A stretch of DNA of 64,000 nt from Adenanthera pavonina (taxonomy: Eukaryota; Streptophyta; Magnoliopsida; Fabales; Fabaceae), in contig JAIVEN010000012.1 of assembly GCA_026686845.1 (NCBI GenBank), positions 25,236,501-25,300,500 of the forward strand, written 5' to 3'. How positions within the stretch are numbered: the first letter of the stretch is position 1; every line of letters starts with the position of its first letter. The notes beneath the pieces were generated by a model. That model searched no databases, was not told the DNA's origin, and worked only from the letters and a program-made list of their open reading frames with translations. Positions 1 to 13,164 of the stretch are shown here, in pieces. A program made the position numbers and the translations under genes.

Positions 1-411
1 AACCTTTCAGGTGCCATCCCTTACACAGGTCACATGACAACCTTCGAAGCATCTTCATTTGCTGGGAATCCTGGTCTCTATGGTTGTCCCCTTCCTGTGA
101 GGTGCCTACGTGATAATGATGATCTTGGTTATGGTTCTGATAAGGGAGCAAGTAATGATGAAACAAATGATGGTGATGATGATGGATTTATTGACAAGTG
201 GTTTTACTTGAGCCTTGGTGTGGGGTTTGCAGCAGGGCTGTTGGTCCCTTACTTCTTATTAGCAATGAAGAGATCTTGGAGTGATGCTTACTTTGATTTT
301 GTGAATGTAGTTGTTGTTAGATTTCTTGTGTTGATAAGTAGAAGAAGAATCAATCATGGCCGCAGGTTGAAGCCTGGTCACAGACATGAGTTTTGGTATT
401 TGCATTTCTAG
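1..411 (+). CDS. LRR receptor-like protein, 3' end only (partial at left edge)
   Basis: The reading frame is open from base 1 to a TAG at 409-411, giving the last 136 residues of a receptor-like protein. It starts inside the final leucine-rich repeat (NLSGAIPYTGH). Next come the C-terminal cap (GNPGLYGCPLP, then a second Cys), an acidic Asp-rich juxtamembrane stretch, one transmembrane helix (about YLSLGVGFAAGLLVPYFLLA) and a short basic cytoplasmic tail without a kinase. It is a close paralogue of the complete gene at 33196-36189; the cap and membrane segment are nearly identical. The tail differs and ends in FWYLHF. RLPs of this type are plasma-membrane immune receptors that recruit separate co-receptor kinases; that role is inferred from the family. 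Only the 3' end lies in the window, so I cannot tell whether the gene is intact. Confidence 0.9.
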   Translation, partial: NLSGAIPYTGHMTTFEASSFAGNPGLYGCPLPVRCLRDNDDLGYGSDKGASNDETNDGDDDGFIDKWFYLSLGVGFAAGLLVPYFLLAMKRSWSDAYFDFVNVVVVRFLVLISRRRINHGRRLKPGHRHEFWYLHF

Positions 412-1310
412 TTTTATGCATCTTATGTAATATTTATGCAAGTGGCTTATTCACTTTGTAATTTTCAAAGGGAAATAAATTATCTTTAGAAGATATATGT
501 TTTCTAATACTTGAAACTAGTGAAGGATCAAGGACGAAGCCCCATGGTTATGAAAACAACCTCTAAATAACAAGGATTTCATATCCAACTTTATTTTTTA
601 TTGAAAATTAATTAGATTTTAATATAGAGATTAAATATTGTTTTGAGCAATGTAATGGAAAATCTGAATGTACGTGGGATGATGTTGGTAAATAAATACT
701 GTCAATGAATTCTATAGGAACAAAATGAATGTGACAGACTTTTACAATTATTTTACCTTTTTAAATAGGAAATACAAGTAAAGTTATTAGATCTCTGCTA
801 TCGTGATTTTCAATAAAGATGTATATATGTGAAGGAAAAACTATTGAACAAAAACTTTCAAAATTTTCTGGCAAAAAAAAAAACACTTATAAAAGTTTAG
901 AAAGGTCCGGTGAAAACAAATTAATGTATTCTATACCAAACTAAATTGTAATTATTTATTTATTTATTTTTAATCTTTATAGTCCTTCATTATATCAAGG
1001 CTTGCGGATTTTATGAATTTGATAGTCTGCATTCAAGTTTGGATCGGAACATACTTCATTTCCACCTTAATTACTGTGATTGTTTTCCAAATTCCTTAAT
1101 TGGGTTCTTAGTCTTTAAAAGAAAACGAAAATATAAGCTTTTTTATCCCAAAAATTAAAAACTGAATTTCTATTTGATGCAACCAATGAAGTAAATATTA
1201 ATAAATATAGAATCAACTTACACACATTAAAAAAAAACACAGAGGAATCAATCATGATTTTAATTTATGATATTTTTCAATTTTTTTACTAATTAAATAA
1301 GACTAGGCAA
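412..1310 (+). repeat. Downstream flank of RLP, copy A
   Basis: The 3' flank after the stop codon matches the flanks at 23701-24840 (copy B) and 36190-37340 (copy C). Shared blocks include the stretch around CTTATGTAATATTTATG, the GGCTTAT..CACTTTG block, and the later block around GAACATACTTCAT and AAATATAAGCTTTTT. Copy A is the most diverged and carries extra AT-rich sequence at about 600-960. It marks one unit of an ancient tandem RLP duplication and probably includes the 3' UTR. Confidence 0.7.
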
Positions 1311-4039
1311 AACTATCTAATATAAGTGGCAATTTTATTTGATTTATTACCAGCTAAAATAACCCCACGATGATGCGCGGGATTGCAAGTAGTCGGGTTG
1401 GTAAAAAGTTTTGTAGGATTTGACTATTGTGTACAACACTTAATATGGTATTAATATTTTACGGGGTTTTTAGGTGGGCTGGAATAGTATGTTTTTTAAA
1501 TTGGAGCAATTTTAAAAACAAAAAGCAAAATTTGATCGTGTGGATTGTATTTTTTGGGCCATTGGATTATGTAAGTTGGGTTTATCTTGTGAGAAAAGAT
1601 TTTGAGTTGTAATATGTTTTTCTATGGAATCGGCCGCCAAAAAATTGCTAAGTTTTATATATATATATTTTTTTTTTGGAAAAGTTGTTTAAGTCTTGTT
1701 GTATTAATGAAGTAACCCCACACATTGCACGGAAAGCATGTTGTTCAAAATTGTTCTCAATTAATGATTTTGTTTTTAGTAAATCAATCAATGATTATTA
1801 AAAAAACACAACTTTTTCTAAATTAATAAGAGGTAATATTAAAATATTTTATTTATTACACTAAACATCCACACTTTTATCTCTTGGTTATTTAAGTGTA
1901 ATATGGTCATTGAAGAAGAAAGTATTCATTCATTTAATATTTGTCAGAATTGGGGCCATTCCTAAATTTATGTGTGGTTCAAGAAGATTTTTTCTTTTGC
2001 AAGCATGGTCCATGAGCATTTCTCTTAATCATTATGAGAGAAATAATGAGTGATAAAATGTCATTCAATTTTAAATAATCTACAGAAAAATTTATATTAC
2101 TAAATGGATAACTATAGTTGGTGGTAAACTATTCTGAAAATTATATTTATGTATGGGAATACATCACTATGGGTATCATTGCACTCCAATGAAAAATTGC
2201 ACCATCACTTCTTCCTCTGCATAATATGATTTTATACATGTGTCCATTGAAATGTAACTTAGTGGATGATCTTTGATTGGTTACATTAGCCCATCGTTTT
2301 ACTTCTACAACAACACTAAATCTAGCAGCAAACTCCTATTAGAGAACAAAAGCAACCAAATTATATAAATTGAATGGAAAATACGAAAAACAAAATAGAG
2401 AATAACACATTTAATTGAATATATAATCACAAAAATATGAATAGAAGGGAGAAGACATCAATATATATCAATAAATCAAATGGAAAATTATCGAAATTAC
2501 CTTCTGTACAGAATGGATAGGTCGAAGCCTTTTCATAAGCCTACTTCTATAGATATTAGATTTTGTTGATACATCGTAAAATGTAGGAATGTTAAACTTA
2601 GTGTTGTAGTAACAATATACCTGACATGTTAATCGCACACGTCTGAGTAAAAAAATTGCACTTGAGCATGACAATGATATGAATATTAAAAAATTGTAAT
2701 TACATGTGATATAATTTATTCATCAAAATCATAAATTAAAACCCTGCTTTAATGATAATTGAACTTCACTAGACTTTTCTCCAGTACATTGCACAGAGTG
2801 GACAAAAATATTATGATTATCATATATATTATGTAAAAAAAATAGAGAAACACAATTTTTTGTAATATGCATTTGGTGGATAAAATCTTTCAAATTGAAA
2901 AAATATATATATTGAAGTGATTATATGAACATTATTAGACAATAATTATAAAATAAGCATTATTTTTACAATTCTTATGTTAAAATTAATACTAATTTTT
3001 TTAAAAAAGTACCCCCAACCCGCACATACCAAAAAGAAAAAAAGAAAAGAAAAGAAAGGACGTTTGTCCCTTACTCCACTCCCACCTACAATAATGGAAC
3101 ACTCCTACATTGCATGAGTTTTTCAATTAAATAGTTCATAAATTTTTATGAATTATTTCCAGCTCTAAAAAAAATTCTCATGCAAAAATCAAACTATATA
3201 TTTTGGTTTTGATATTTTGCTGATTTATAAATTATAATTTTCTTATTATTACATGACTTTGATTTCATAATACTATAAACAAATATTATATAACTAATTA
3301 ATTGGACACATTACAAATAATTTTACTATTATTGTTCTTTCTTTTGTTGTTACTTATTAGTGCTATTATCTCCTTTTCAAAGATCTAAAAATAAAATTGT
3401 TATGTTAGATACGTCTTTTGATAAGAAAGAAAATTCATTCAGTTTCCTTCTTTCCGATGACATTTGATAAGAGGAGAAAATAAAAAACACATTATTAAGC
3501 TTTTAATTAATAAGAAATCAAGCTATACAAAATATAACATTTTTATTTAAAAGTGTATTTTAGTCAAAAACAACACTAAATCCTCTGCTTATAGTTAAAT
3601 GATTAATATATTTGTCCATCATGGATTTATAGGTAATTCTCCCATGCTACGAGTTAGGGTTAGATGAGATTGATGCTACCATAATCAGGATAACCAATTT
3701 CTTGTGCACCTTTGTGCTTATGAGAAAACTTTTATGATGAATAGGGTAACACTTCCATATAGATCCCTTGAAGGCTTTGAGTTGAATCCCATAATCCTAA
3801 TCTTAGTTCCAAGCTGACAGCAACATTTGCTAACTGTCAACATATCTATTAGCCTGTATTTCAATTTCTCTTTACAGCAAAAAACTACCCTTTTTCTTTT
3901 TCAGTTTTGTTTTGCTGTGGTGCTGACTTCATAGTAAGCCCACCTGTGGAGCAAAATCAGGAGACTATACTATAACATTCTCAATAGGCAAAGAGAATAC
4001 CTAGAGAAATTAAGCAAAAACTTCACTTATTGCTAAATA
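1311..4039. other. AT-rich intergenic DNA
   Basis: No gene is recognisable. The stretch is AT-rich with short open frames only. Two small GC-rich motifs (CCCACGATGATGCGCGGG near 1366 and CCCCACACATTGCACGG near 1714) resemble each other and could be element ends, but I could not pair them into an element. Confidence 0.5.
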
Positions 4040-4336
4040 CTCCTTGTGTTCCCTATTATAAGACATATTTTTTTAGAATTAAGGTTTTAAAATATAAGTC
4101 ATTTTATGAAATTTATAGAGCATTTAATACTTGTTTTTCATTTTTACCCTTCTTGGGAATATACAAAAGAGTTATGGTGGAGAGAAATTAAGAGAGATAC
4201 AATTAATATAAGTTATAATTTAATGAGAGTAATTTTGGAAAGTTATATTAATTTTTGAAAATATCAAGGCTGTCAACTAATTTTCTCGATATGTGTGAAG
4301 TAGGTAAATATGACTTATAATAGGGAACAGAAGGAG
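4040..4336. mobile_element. Stowaway-like (Tc1/mariner) MITE
   Basis: This is a 297-bp element flanked by TA on both sides (4038-4039 and 4337-4338). The terminal inverted repeats nearly match: the left end is CTCCTTGTGTTCCCTATTAT and the reverse complement of the right end is CTCCTTCTGTTCCCTATTAT. It has no coding capacity. The TA target duplication and the CTCC(C/T)T...CCC termini are typical of plant Stowaway MITEs. Confidence 0.85.
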
Positions 4337-6289
4337 TAATAGAAAGGAAAGTTGCTAATATCTTGATATTATGGTTTTAGAGATACATACAATATTACAT
4401 TTTATTTTTAGCCTAGATCATTTAACTATTTTTCATTATTACTACACCTTTGGTGACCAATAAATGTGTAGTACTTTATGCTACAAGCAAGCCATGATAA
4501 ATATTAGATGGCTAAATTAAAAGGAGTACAGGCTGTCTATTACTAACAGATTTGAGATAACTCTAAAGTGGGAACAACTGAATAGGGTGTCTTATGAACA
4601 TGAAAAAATGTATATATTGGTGTATCTCTACAAACAATTTATTGGTCCTATTAAGAATAGATTGGATACCTACTTTTCCTTGCTTTTGCAAAAGAGATAT
4701 CTTTAGCTCCGAACCTAATTCACACGTGCATACATCACTGATTGCCTTGTACTTGCTAAGCAGATTTAGCATAAATATAATTCTATAATTATATAATTAT
4801 ATAAATATAATTATAAATAGAAAAACATTCAATGTACAAAAACTAATCCTTACTTGGCATCAATTATTTCAAGCAATTTGATCCATTGCTTGTTTCCAAG
4901 GACATACATGAAAAGAGGCAAACATTAAATCTATAAAAACTTATCCTTACCTATCTATCTACAATATTTTTAGTGAAGTAAAAAGACTCCCGTACTTGAA
5001 TAGATGTCTCATGTAATATCACTTGAAACAGTAAAATGCAAAGCCTATGCAATTCCTTAATTGATGCCTCCTTGATTATTTTAATTGGATAATAGCTATC
5101 CTAGTTAGATTTCTTCCTACTTGTGCATATAACAATCAAAGAAATAACATGTAAGATTAACGAAGATAAAAGAAGAATCTCATAAGAAGATCATAGAAAC
5201 AGAAAATTTTTCTTTTAATCAAGTATAGAAACAATAATATGAGTGTGAATGCATTGGCCTAGTTGCAGAGTAATCTAGGAAATAAGGAGCAGAGTGCAAA
5301 GTAAAGAGTTCCTTCTAAGCAACCAATCGAGCCCTTAGCTTGGAAACTAATGTCTAAAGCATTGGAAAGTAATGTCTTCAACACCAATCTTATCTTTTTC
5401 TTAATGTAGTTTTTTGTGTGCAGATTCAAAACAGATTTAAGATAAACTCAAAAACTAGAAAATAGGAGAAAAATGGAAACAAAAATTCTACACAGCTAAG
5501 GATACCCAATTTAATTTGTTTTACAATAAAATGCATGATAACGTTGAAACAAATATCTAGATTTGAGAGGAATTATGAGGGAAGGGATTGCTTGGCTCTG
5601 TTGGGTCAAATTCTCACTTTCCAAAAGCCACCATCTAGTCATCATGCAGTGTGTCAAAAACGCCCTGTTCCTTCAATTTCTCCTACCAGTAGAAATAAAG
5701 CATCATCATAAATTCTCCACATGTATTCCAATTGACCCAAAGAGTGCATTGCAAGTAATGTAGAGTATCAGCTTCACTTATATCTTGAACATTATTATTG
5801 AGCAGACGATTTCAATTTAATCAGATTAATAGCCTTAAAAAGACTATGAAACTATTTTAGACCAAACCATAGAGGAGTTGGACGAGACACTTTGAGCTAT
5901 ATGAGCATGAATAGATTTGGAGCAATTGAGGGAAGAGTAAACTGCAAGAAAATATTTAAAAAAAAAGCTATATAATATGTTACCTTGGTAAGCATTAGGA
6001 ACCCAGCAATTATCTTTAAAATATCAATATCTCCTTTGAGGAAGAATGTGGGGCTGTTTTCAATTATAAACATGAAGGGAAGCCACTTGAGTCACCCACC
6101 AGTGCAATAGTGTTGGGAAGTATTTTACAAGCCACATAGCCCACATCATAAGTTTCCCTCTGTAGTCCTTTATCAGCTCTCAGGGAGTAAAGACCCATGG
6201 TAATTGATGACAGGATCTACAAAAGCACACCTACTAACCTACACAAATGGTACATCCATGTTCTAAGATAAACCTACCCTCCCACCATT
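4337..6289. other. AT-rich intergenic DNA
   Basis: No gene, RNA gene or element could be supported here. Open frames are short and lack recognisable motifs. A low-complexity ATATAATTATA stretch lies near 4785-4815. Confidence 0.5.
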
Positions 6290-6522
6290 TTTATCATACC
6301 TTCAGCCCAAAACGAAGCTGTTGTGAAAGTGATATTCTGATTGTAACTTGAATGCACAATATCAATGAAATCCCTTTCAAGTAGCAATGAACCAACTCAC
6401 TGAGTTATGTTGACTCTCTCTTCTGTTTAATGATTGCAAGTCAGCTGAAAGTGAGCTCAAGTAGAACAACTCCAAAGCTAAAATAGTCACCTTTTTCATT
6501 AAACTTGTTTGACACATAATAC
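6290..6522 (-). pseudogene. LRR receptor-like kinase exon remnant (decayed)
   Basis: Read on the minus strand, a splice acceptor (TTGCAG) ends at 6523 and is followed by codons for YYVSNKFNEKGDYFSFGVV then LLEL. This is the activation-loop exit and helix F region of plant receptor kinases, normally YYVSN.LTEKSDVYSFGVVLLE. The intron position, which splits the Glu codon before YY, fits the LRR-RLK subfamily I pattern. Further on come LAIIKQK, then after a frame change RVNITQ-stop-VGSLL and a stretch matching the FDINSVWKAVE region. Visible breaks are a TGA in the first part, a one-base frameshift near 6410-6425, and TGA where Trp is expected in the QWV motif. No other kinase exon was found nearby, so this is an isolated dead fragment. 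Confidence 0.75.
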
Positions 6523-9439
6523 CTGCAAGCCAAAAGACGTTTCATATCAAACTATAACAATCAAAAAGTGATAAAGAAAGATTGATTAAAGATGAGATCC
6601 TCAATACCCATGAGGTAGAAAGAGTTGGCCTTTGAATCAAAATCTTACCCTTTTTTCCTTGTTTCCCCATAATAAATCCATGGAACTTTCACACATTAAT
6701 CAAATCAAAATAACATAGACAATGAAAAATTCTAAATCAATTTTTATTCCAAAAGATATAAATTATAAAAACATAGCAGCAATCTTTAAATCAATATGCA
6801 CCATTTAGGTCATTTTCACCATTAAGGTCCATGGTCTTAAATCACCCTATTGCTCTACTCTCAATCCTACTTGAATATGTTTAAAGCGATATTGTTTCTA
6901 TTAAAAAAATTCCTGACAGAGATAAAGTTGGTGATGAATTTGGGTTACAAAATAGATTTCAATAGAAATTGGCTACTGATTATCTTCAACAATTTAAAAC
7001 TTTTAGCACACAATAATGCATATAGAACTTTCTTGGTAACTCTCTGTTCCAAATTATTCATTCCAATACACAAACTCAAGCACTCTCAAAGCATCTTAAG
7101 CATTGGAATCTGACTCAATTCCATTCAAGGCAAAAGCAATATTAAGCACGAGTCAAAAACTTCAATGGTACACTGGCAACAAAACTTATCTCTACCTTTA
7201 AAGTCTTTGATTTGGCTCACTAAGGCTTCTATCAGCTCTAGAACTTACAGAACTACTGCTACAGAAGAAAGACAGGGTAAGCTTTAAGACGAAAATAAGG
7301 CACAACTAAGACCATCTCGCTAATGCTTCCTCAAGTACTACTATGAATTCAAACTTCTGATGTGGCAGAGGACCCACTGTCTACAGAGTTCTTTCTTTAT
7401 CAAAGGAAAATATTTTTTCATCAAGTTCATAAGAGTATAATTGGTAAAGCTTATCACTCAATTTCCTCCCAATGCCCTTGCTTTCAGCAATTAGTCTTAT
7501 CAATAAATTATAGGTGCTTCGATGAAATAATAGAAAGATCTTAATATTGTAATGCGTGAGTCCGATCCTTATCGTCTGTGGGAGATCAAATGCTAATTAA
7601 GTCTTGAGTCATGAAACAGGGTCTCTGTTCTATTCCATTATCTAAATTAAGGCATAATGTAACATACAGAACAATTCGTACTGAGATGATAACCACAATG
7701 ACCTTTAAATAGAGAAAGTTCTCTATGAGAGTCCAATTTGCAAGTAACAATAACTACTACCCCTATATACCAAAAGGAAAAATTATATTTAAACGTATAT
7801 GAAGTAATAATGATTGATCTTTCAAAATTTTTAATTTTCCTTTTTGTTTTCCTACTACCTAACGGACTTTGATTTTTCTACTACTATTTCTCTGCTTCTT
7901 CTGTGTTTGTCTCTCTAATTCGTTGACAACACAGAGAAAGAGAGAAAGTAGGTTCTATCTTTCGAGCAAGTTCATATTCTTTGAGATGAAAAGGGAGAAA
8001 GTAGGTTCATAGAAAAATTGGTGGTTTTCTCAGAACAATAAAGAAGGAAAGTTTTCCAAGTTATCTGTTGTGTGTAAAAACAAGGATGAAATGAATCTTA
8101 AGAAAGAACATGTCATCTATATACATGATATATCCTATTTCTCTTTAAAATACTAACTGTTCATGGCATGGTTTCCCAGAGAATTCCCTCCACCATCTCT
8201 GCCAAAGCTTCACCCGCAGCCTCTGTCAACATTGCTAAAGACCCCCACCCAGCTTCAAATAATTTTCAATAGGAAGAGCCATAAAAAAATCAAAACACAA
8301 ATCACAAATTGAACAGGAAGGATAAGCAACTTTAAGAGTTTTATCCTTGACAAATTGAGAAGAGCAAGAATAGGCGAGTTCGAGAGATTTACCTTGAGAT
8401 GTGAAGATGAGAGAAGTCAAAGAGGTAAGAGAAAGAAAGAAAGATGAAGAAATAAATGGGTCTAGAGAAAGAGGAAGCTTACTTGTAAATTTTTTCCAGT
8501 TTCTATTATATTATAATTATAAATCAAAATCGTGAGTGTGATTTTGAAATTCAAATTCAAAATGACTAAATCATAATGGTAAGGGCAAAAATCCTGCCAG
8601 TTATTTGAACAGTAAATAATTGTCTCAAATAAAAAAATATATTAAAAAGATATAATAATAATAATATAATAATAAAAAGATAAAAGCCATGAACTTTGTA
8701 AAATGTCTCAACACAGTACTTTGAATAGTAACAAAATCCATTTGTTTTCAATAGATAAGAATAGATACTTGAAATTGGACAATTTCTAATGTTATTTTCG
8801 TAGCTAACATACAATTGATGTTGTTATTTCCTTATAGTGTCAAGGAATATTGCCATTGATAGCAAAGACTTATCTTGTCATATCCCAAAAATCTGGGTGT
8901 GACCGATGAAATTAAGGATAATTCTCCATTCCATAAGTCTTAAACACATTCAAAGTTACTTTTCCATATATAAAAAAATTTAATCATTATATGAAAATTT
9001 CCACAGAATTTCCTCAAAAGATAAAACCTTCTAAAAGTTCTACATTAATATAACCCAATCAAAATACAATAAATGAAGCTTTCCTCCACAACAAAACATA
9101 TATCAATACATCCGGCCTATAAGTTTTGTGGAACAAATATAAACTAAATACAAAAAATATAATAATATAAATATCTTACTTTCAAAGTTAATTTGTCCAA
9201 ATAGTTATTAGAAGCCTCCTAACAACATAAGATGCCTCTCAAGGATCTGAGTCAATTCTATTATTTGAGGCCAAAATATTCACCAGTCAATAACGTCCCA
9301 AAGTAAAAATATTAATATTAAAAACAAGGTAAAATAAACAATTGTAAATTCCACAATAAGTATAATTAAATTTGAAATTAAAATAAAACCTTATAAAGCT
9401 GTCATTGTTGATTACTTTCAAAGAATTTTACTTAACAAT
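6523..9439. other. Intergenic DNA with no recognised gene
   Basis: The stretch is AT-rich. Short open frames (for example 6850-7113 and 7362-7544) show no known motif or conserved partner. A purine/pyrimidine-rich patch at about 7880-8160 looks promoter- or UTR-like, but no coding frame follows it. Confidence 0.4.
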
Positions 9440-10349
9440 CCGTTTGGTTCAATTACCAGGGAGGTTAGATGATATAATATAAAAGGTGTAAGATAATGTA
9501 ATGGAATGATAATTACATGGAGATTTGTTTGGTATGATATTTGATATTAGGGGATGATGTTTATATTTTATTAAAAGAAAAATATATATAAATATAAAAT
9601 GTATCTTTTGTCCCTAAATTAAAAAAAAAGTTCCCCCTCCCTCCTTGCCATTCTCCTTCCCCTGCAGCAAAGTTATCACTGGCCAAATCACAAATCAACA
9701 CCATCAACAATCGAAGGTCGAGAATGTGAGAAATTAGATCGATGGTGCGATGGCTTCGATGGCTTTGAACCTATATCGCTTTAAGCCCAAAGGAGGCAAT
9801 GATGGTGTTGTGACCTTTGAAGCATGATAGTGGAGTTGAGGTAAACAATGAGAAGACACAGATCTAAGATGAAATGACAAGACGATAAGGAAGACAATGG
9901 AAGATCATATTTGTGAGTTCTAACCCATATCTTCTCTGTAAGTTCAAACATAGATCTGATTTGAGTTCAAACCCAGATCTTCATCACCGTCAAATATGCT
10001 CTATCGCCATTGGAAGAACGAGGAAGGTGCCGATGGGGGTTGCTATTGAAAGAACAAGGGAAGTGCTGGTGGGTGGTTGCCATCATTGTTGGAGGAACAA
10101 GAAGACGAAGGGAGTGGGAGAAATGATGAAGATGAAAAGAAGGGAACGAGGATAAAGTTGGAAAAAATAGATCAGGTAATGTGAAGTGAAGCTCTTCACA
10201 TAAGAAAATGAGAATGAAGATCATCATTTGGTAATGAGGCTAACCTTAGGTGAAGATCATCATTTGACTCATGGGCGACCAAATAGGTTATGTACAGGTG
10301 ATGTAATTAGGGTCATCTCACCTAAACCCTGTAAGCGAACCAAACAGGC
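9440..10349. mobile_element. Non-autonomous DNA transposon with imperfect TIRs
   Basis: The left end (about 9440-9475, beginning CCGTTTGGTTC) and the reverse complement of the right end (about 10315-10349, beginning CCTGTTTGGTTC) align over about 35 bases with substitutions and small gaps. Shared blocks are GTTTGGTTC, AGGG and AGATGA. The interior (about 9630-10230) is much less AT-rich than its surroundings and may be captured host sequence. No transposase motif is visible. The family is uncertain; ends of this type occur in hAT-like and PIF/Harbinger-like MITEs. I could not fix the target duplication. Confidence 0.55.
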
Positions 10350-11452
10350 TGTAAGTCAAAAGTAAACAAAGTCAAGCTTAATAAATTTAATAAACAATTT
10401 TCTATAGAGATAACTTAATCAAGAATAGATGAAGAAGTTAAAATATAGGTATATAAAACATGATATAAGAATTTTATGAGAAATTTAACATAAAGGTTAA
10501 AACTTTTCTTGAATTTTATTTTTTGAGAGGACCTAAAATGAATGAAATAACAAGCACGAACACACGGCTCACAAGGGTAAATAACCAATCCGGAGCGGCT
10601 AGAAGCCATGAAAATAGGTGTGTGCTCTAAGCTCACAAATAACATGTGTGCGTACAATGCTCACAAAAATCTATCTCTCTGTTCCATGTGTGTTAACTAG
10701 CACATAGGGCTTGCACATCTTCTATGTATCCTATTAGTTGAATGTTAACTAACCATGGTGCACCAAGGACCAGTGGGATTGTCGTTAGCAACCAGTGTTC
10801 TGTACTTGATTCCTTAAAAGTATTTTCCGACATGCATGGATATTTCAAACATCCATTTATTTCAATCCATTTACAATACATCCGGTATAAGCAATAATTT
10901 CAAATAATAACTTATTCCTTCTGTGCATGTATAATCTTTGGCAAAGAAGTAGAAGAGACTTGAATAAAAATCAAATTTTTAGTAAACATATTTATAATTT
11001 CATCTTAAATACAAAAGTTTCATAATAATAAAAATGGAGGAAAAACACATAAAAATTTATTAAAATTGGAATTAGTTAATAAAAATCACTTTAAGCTTGT
11101 AGTGAAACATTATTTATTTGCCAAATATGCTTTTCATTTACATCAACCACTCTCTAGAAAACTTCGTGGAAACTTATCCATATAGGCACCTCTATATATA
11201 CCCAAAAGAACAACCATCAATATTTTACTTAATATTAATAATTTAATAAAATTCTCTTTGCTTGCCCAATAATTCCTAAGCTTTTATTATTTTAACAATT
11301 TCATCTTTACCCCATTATAATGCCTGTTTCATTTATAATAAATATAAAAATGGTTCTATTTCAACATTGTTTAAATTATCCATTCAATAACCATTGTCTC
11401 CTACCATAATCTTATATATATACCTAATCATGAATTTATATAAAGAAAATAA
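10350..11452. other. AT-rich intergenic DNA, left of the LTR element
   Basis: No gene is seen. This is the left flank of the retrotransposon insertion; without the element, 11452 would join 23239. Confidence 0.5.
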
Positions 11453-13109
11453 TGTTGAATCAAGTGTTTTGATGATTCCAAACCAACCTTCAAGAGCTTG
11501 GAATAAAGATATCAAAGGTGCACAAAAGGTTCAAGTGAGGAAATTCTAGAGAAATCAGAGCAAGGATTCATGTAGGATGTTTAGTAATGTTTTAATTTGA
11601 GTAAAAGACTTTGATTTGGTGAAAAGATGTTTTAAAACCTTGATTCTATGTTAAAATATGGAATATTTGAAAAACACCCACCAACAGACGAAGTTTGAAA
11701 GGTTAATACTGATCTGTCATCTTGGAAATTTGAACTTTGACTTTGAAAATTTGAATTTCGTACTGAAAATGAACAAGTCTGAAAAGAGGTCTCTCTGACA
11801 GACGAATTTTGACTTGAGAAAATTCAAATTTTGATAAGTGTCTGAAAGGAGCATTCAGTAACAGACAAACTTTGGGTTTTGAAAATTTAAATTTCAGACA
11901 AAATGTAACTTATGAAAACTAAATAAATTTGTCTGAAATTATGTCAAAGTTCATCTGAAACCAAGTTTAGATTGGATTTCAAAATTGCTCATTGACAGAC
12001 AAACTTTGAACATGAAAATTTGAATTTCAGAAACTAAGCTTGTGAGTCTATTAGAATGATATGGTGACATGCAAATGACAGTATTTGTAAATTCGAATTT
12101 TGAAGTAAGTCTGAAAAGAGGTCTCTCTGATAGATGAACTTTGCCCTTTGAAAATTTGAATTTTGAATGAGATGAACTACTGTGCCTTATAAGCCAACTA
12201 CGGACAGACGAATTTTGGGGTTCCAAAATTTGAATTTTGAAGGCACTGTAGCAAATTGAAAATATTGTTCACACTTAACAGAACGTCTTCAAACATGAAA
12301 ATTTTTATGTCACAACATAGAAACATTTTCCAAAGATCAAAATTCGAACTTTGCTTCATGATAGATGAACTTCGGATATTCAACGTTGAAGTCTTTAGTC
12401 TTCAGGTTCTGCGAAATTCATCTGTTAACCAACTGAAATTTGAATTTCAGAGTGTCAGAAGCATTAAATGCGGTTGGTTAACGGATAGTTTTTCAGAGTA
12501 ACCGTTAGATAACTTCTCCAACGAATAGATTGTGTCTCTAACATATAGTTGAGACCTAAATCTATAAATATAACATCATTTGAAGTTGTGGGTAACAATT
12601 TTAACTTTGTATATACTGAAACTCTGCCAAATCATCTACTTAAAGTCTCTTACTCTCTCACTTCAATATTTGTACTTCAACTTTCATATTCACTCTGTCT
12701 AAGAGTTTAATCATTGTAAACAATATTATCTTCATCTGGAAGAAATATTTTCATGTAAGGGGATATTACAAGGGATTGGAAAGCACTTAGTAAGAGTGCA
12801 TAGAGTGAAAGAGTGAGCTCTAGAAACAGAGCATCATCTTTGTACTGAGGCATTTACAAGAAGCGCATTGAATTCTTGCAGAATAGTGGAAAATCTCAAG
12901 TGATGATTTGAGGACTGGACGTAGGTCAAGTGAAGAGACCAAACCAAGATAAATATATGAGTTTTTCTTCTCTTTACTGCTACTTTTACAGTTTATTCAG
13001 TTATACTATATTTTACTATCATACTTTGCTTTCTTCACTTTCTTGACATTTTGCAGAGAATTTTAATTTTCCCAATTCACCCCCTCTTAGGAAACCAGCT
13101 TATCTAACA
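11453..13109 (+). repeat. 5' LTR
   Basis: The LTR is 1657 bp and pairs with 21576-23233. It contains a plausible TATA box (CTATAAATATAA, about 12562-12573). It also carries many copies of a short motif, CAGACGAA(C/T)TTTG, usually close to the palindrome-like AAATTTGAATTT (for example near 11685, 11798, 12203 and 12225). Several motif copies read CAGACAAA or TAGATGAA, consistent with CpG decay. Confidence 0.95.
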
Positions 13110-13111
13110 AG

Positions 13112-13123
13112 TGGTATCAGAGC
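13112..13123 (+). promoter_or_regulatory. Primer binding site, initiator tRNA-Met
   Basis: TGGTATCAGAGC lies two bases after the LTR end. It is the standard plant retroelement sequence complementary to the 3' end of initiator tRNA-Met, used to prime minus-strand DNA synthesis. Confidence 0.95.
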
Positions 13124-13164
13124 CCGGATTCCCAATCAAAGGATTTCACAGTCCGGGAATTAAA

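Noticed and set aside
1366..1735. Two GC-rich near-repeats (CCCACGATGATGCGCGGG and CCCCACACATTGCACGG) as possible Helitron or element ends.
   Set aside because: No CTRR terminus with hairpin and no inverted pairing that defines an element.
9913..10227. Open frames on both strands rich in Arg/Lys or His/Ser.
   Set aside because: They lie inside the TIR element, mirror each other and have no recognised domain.
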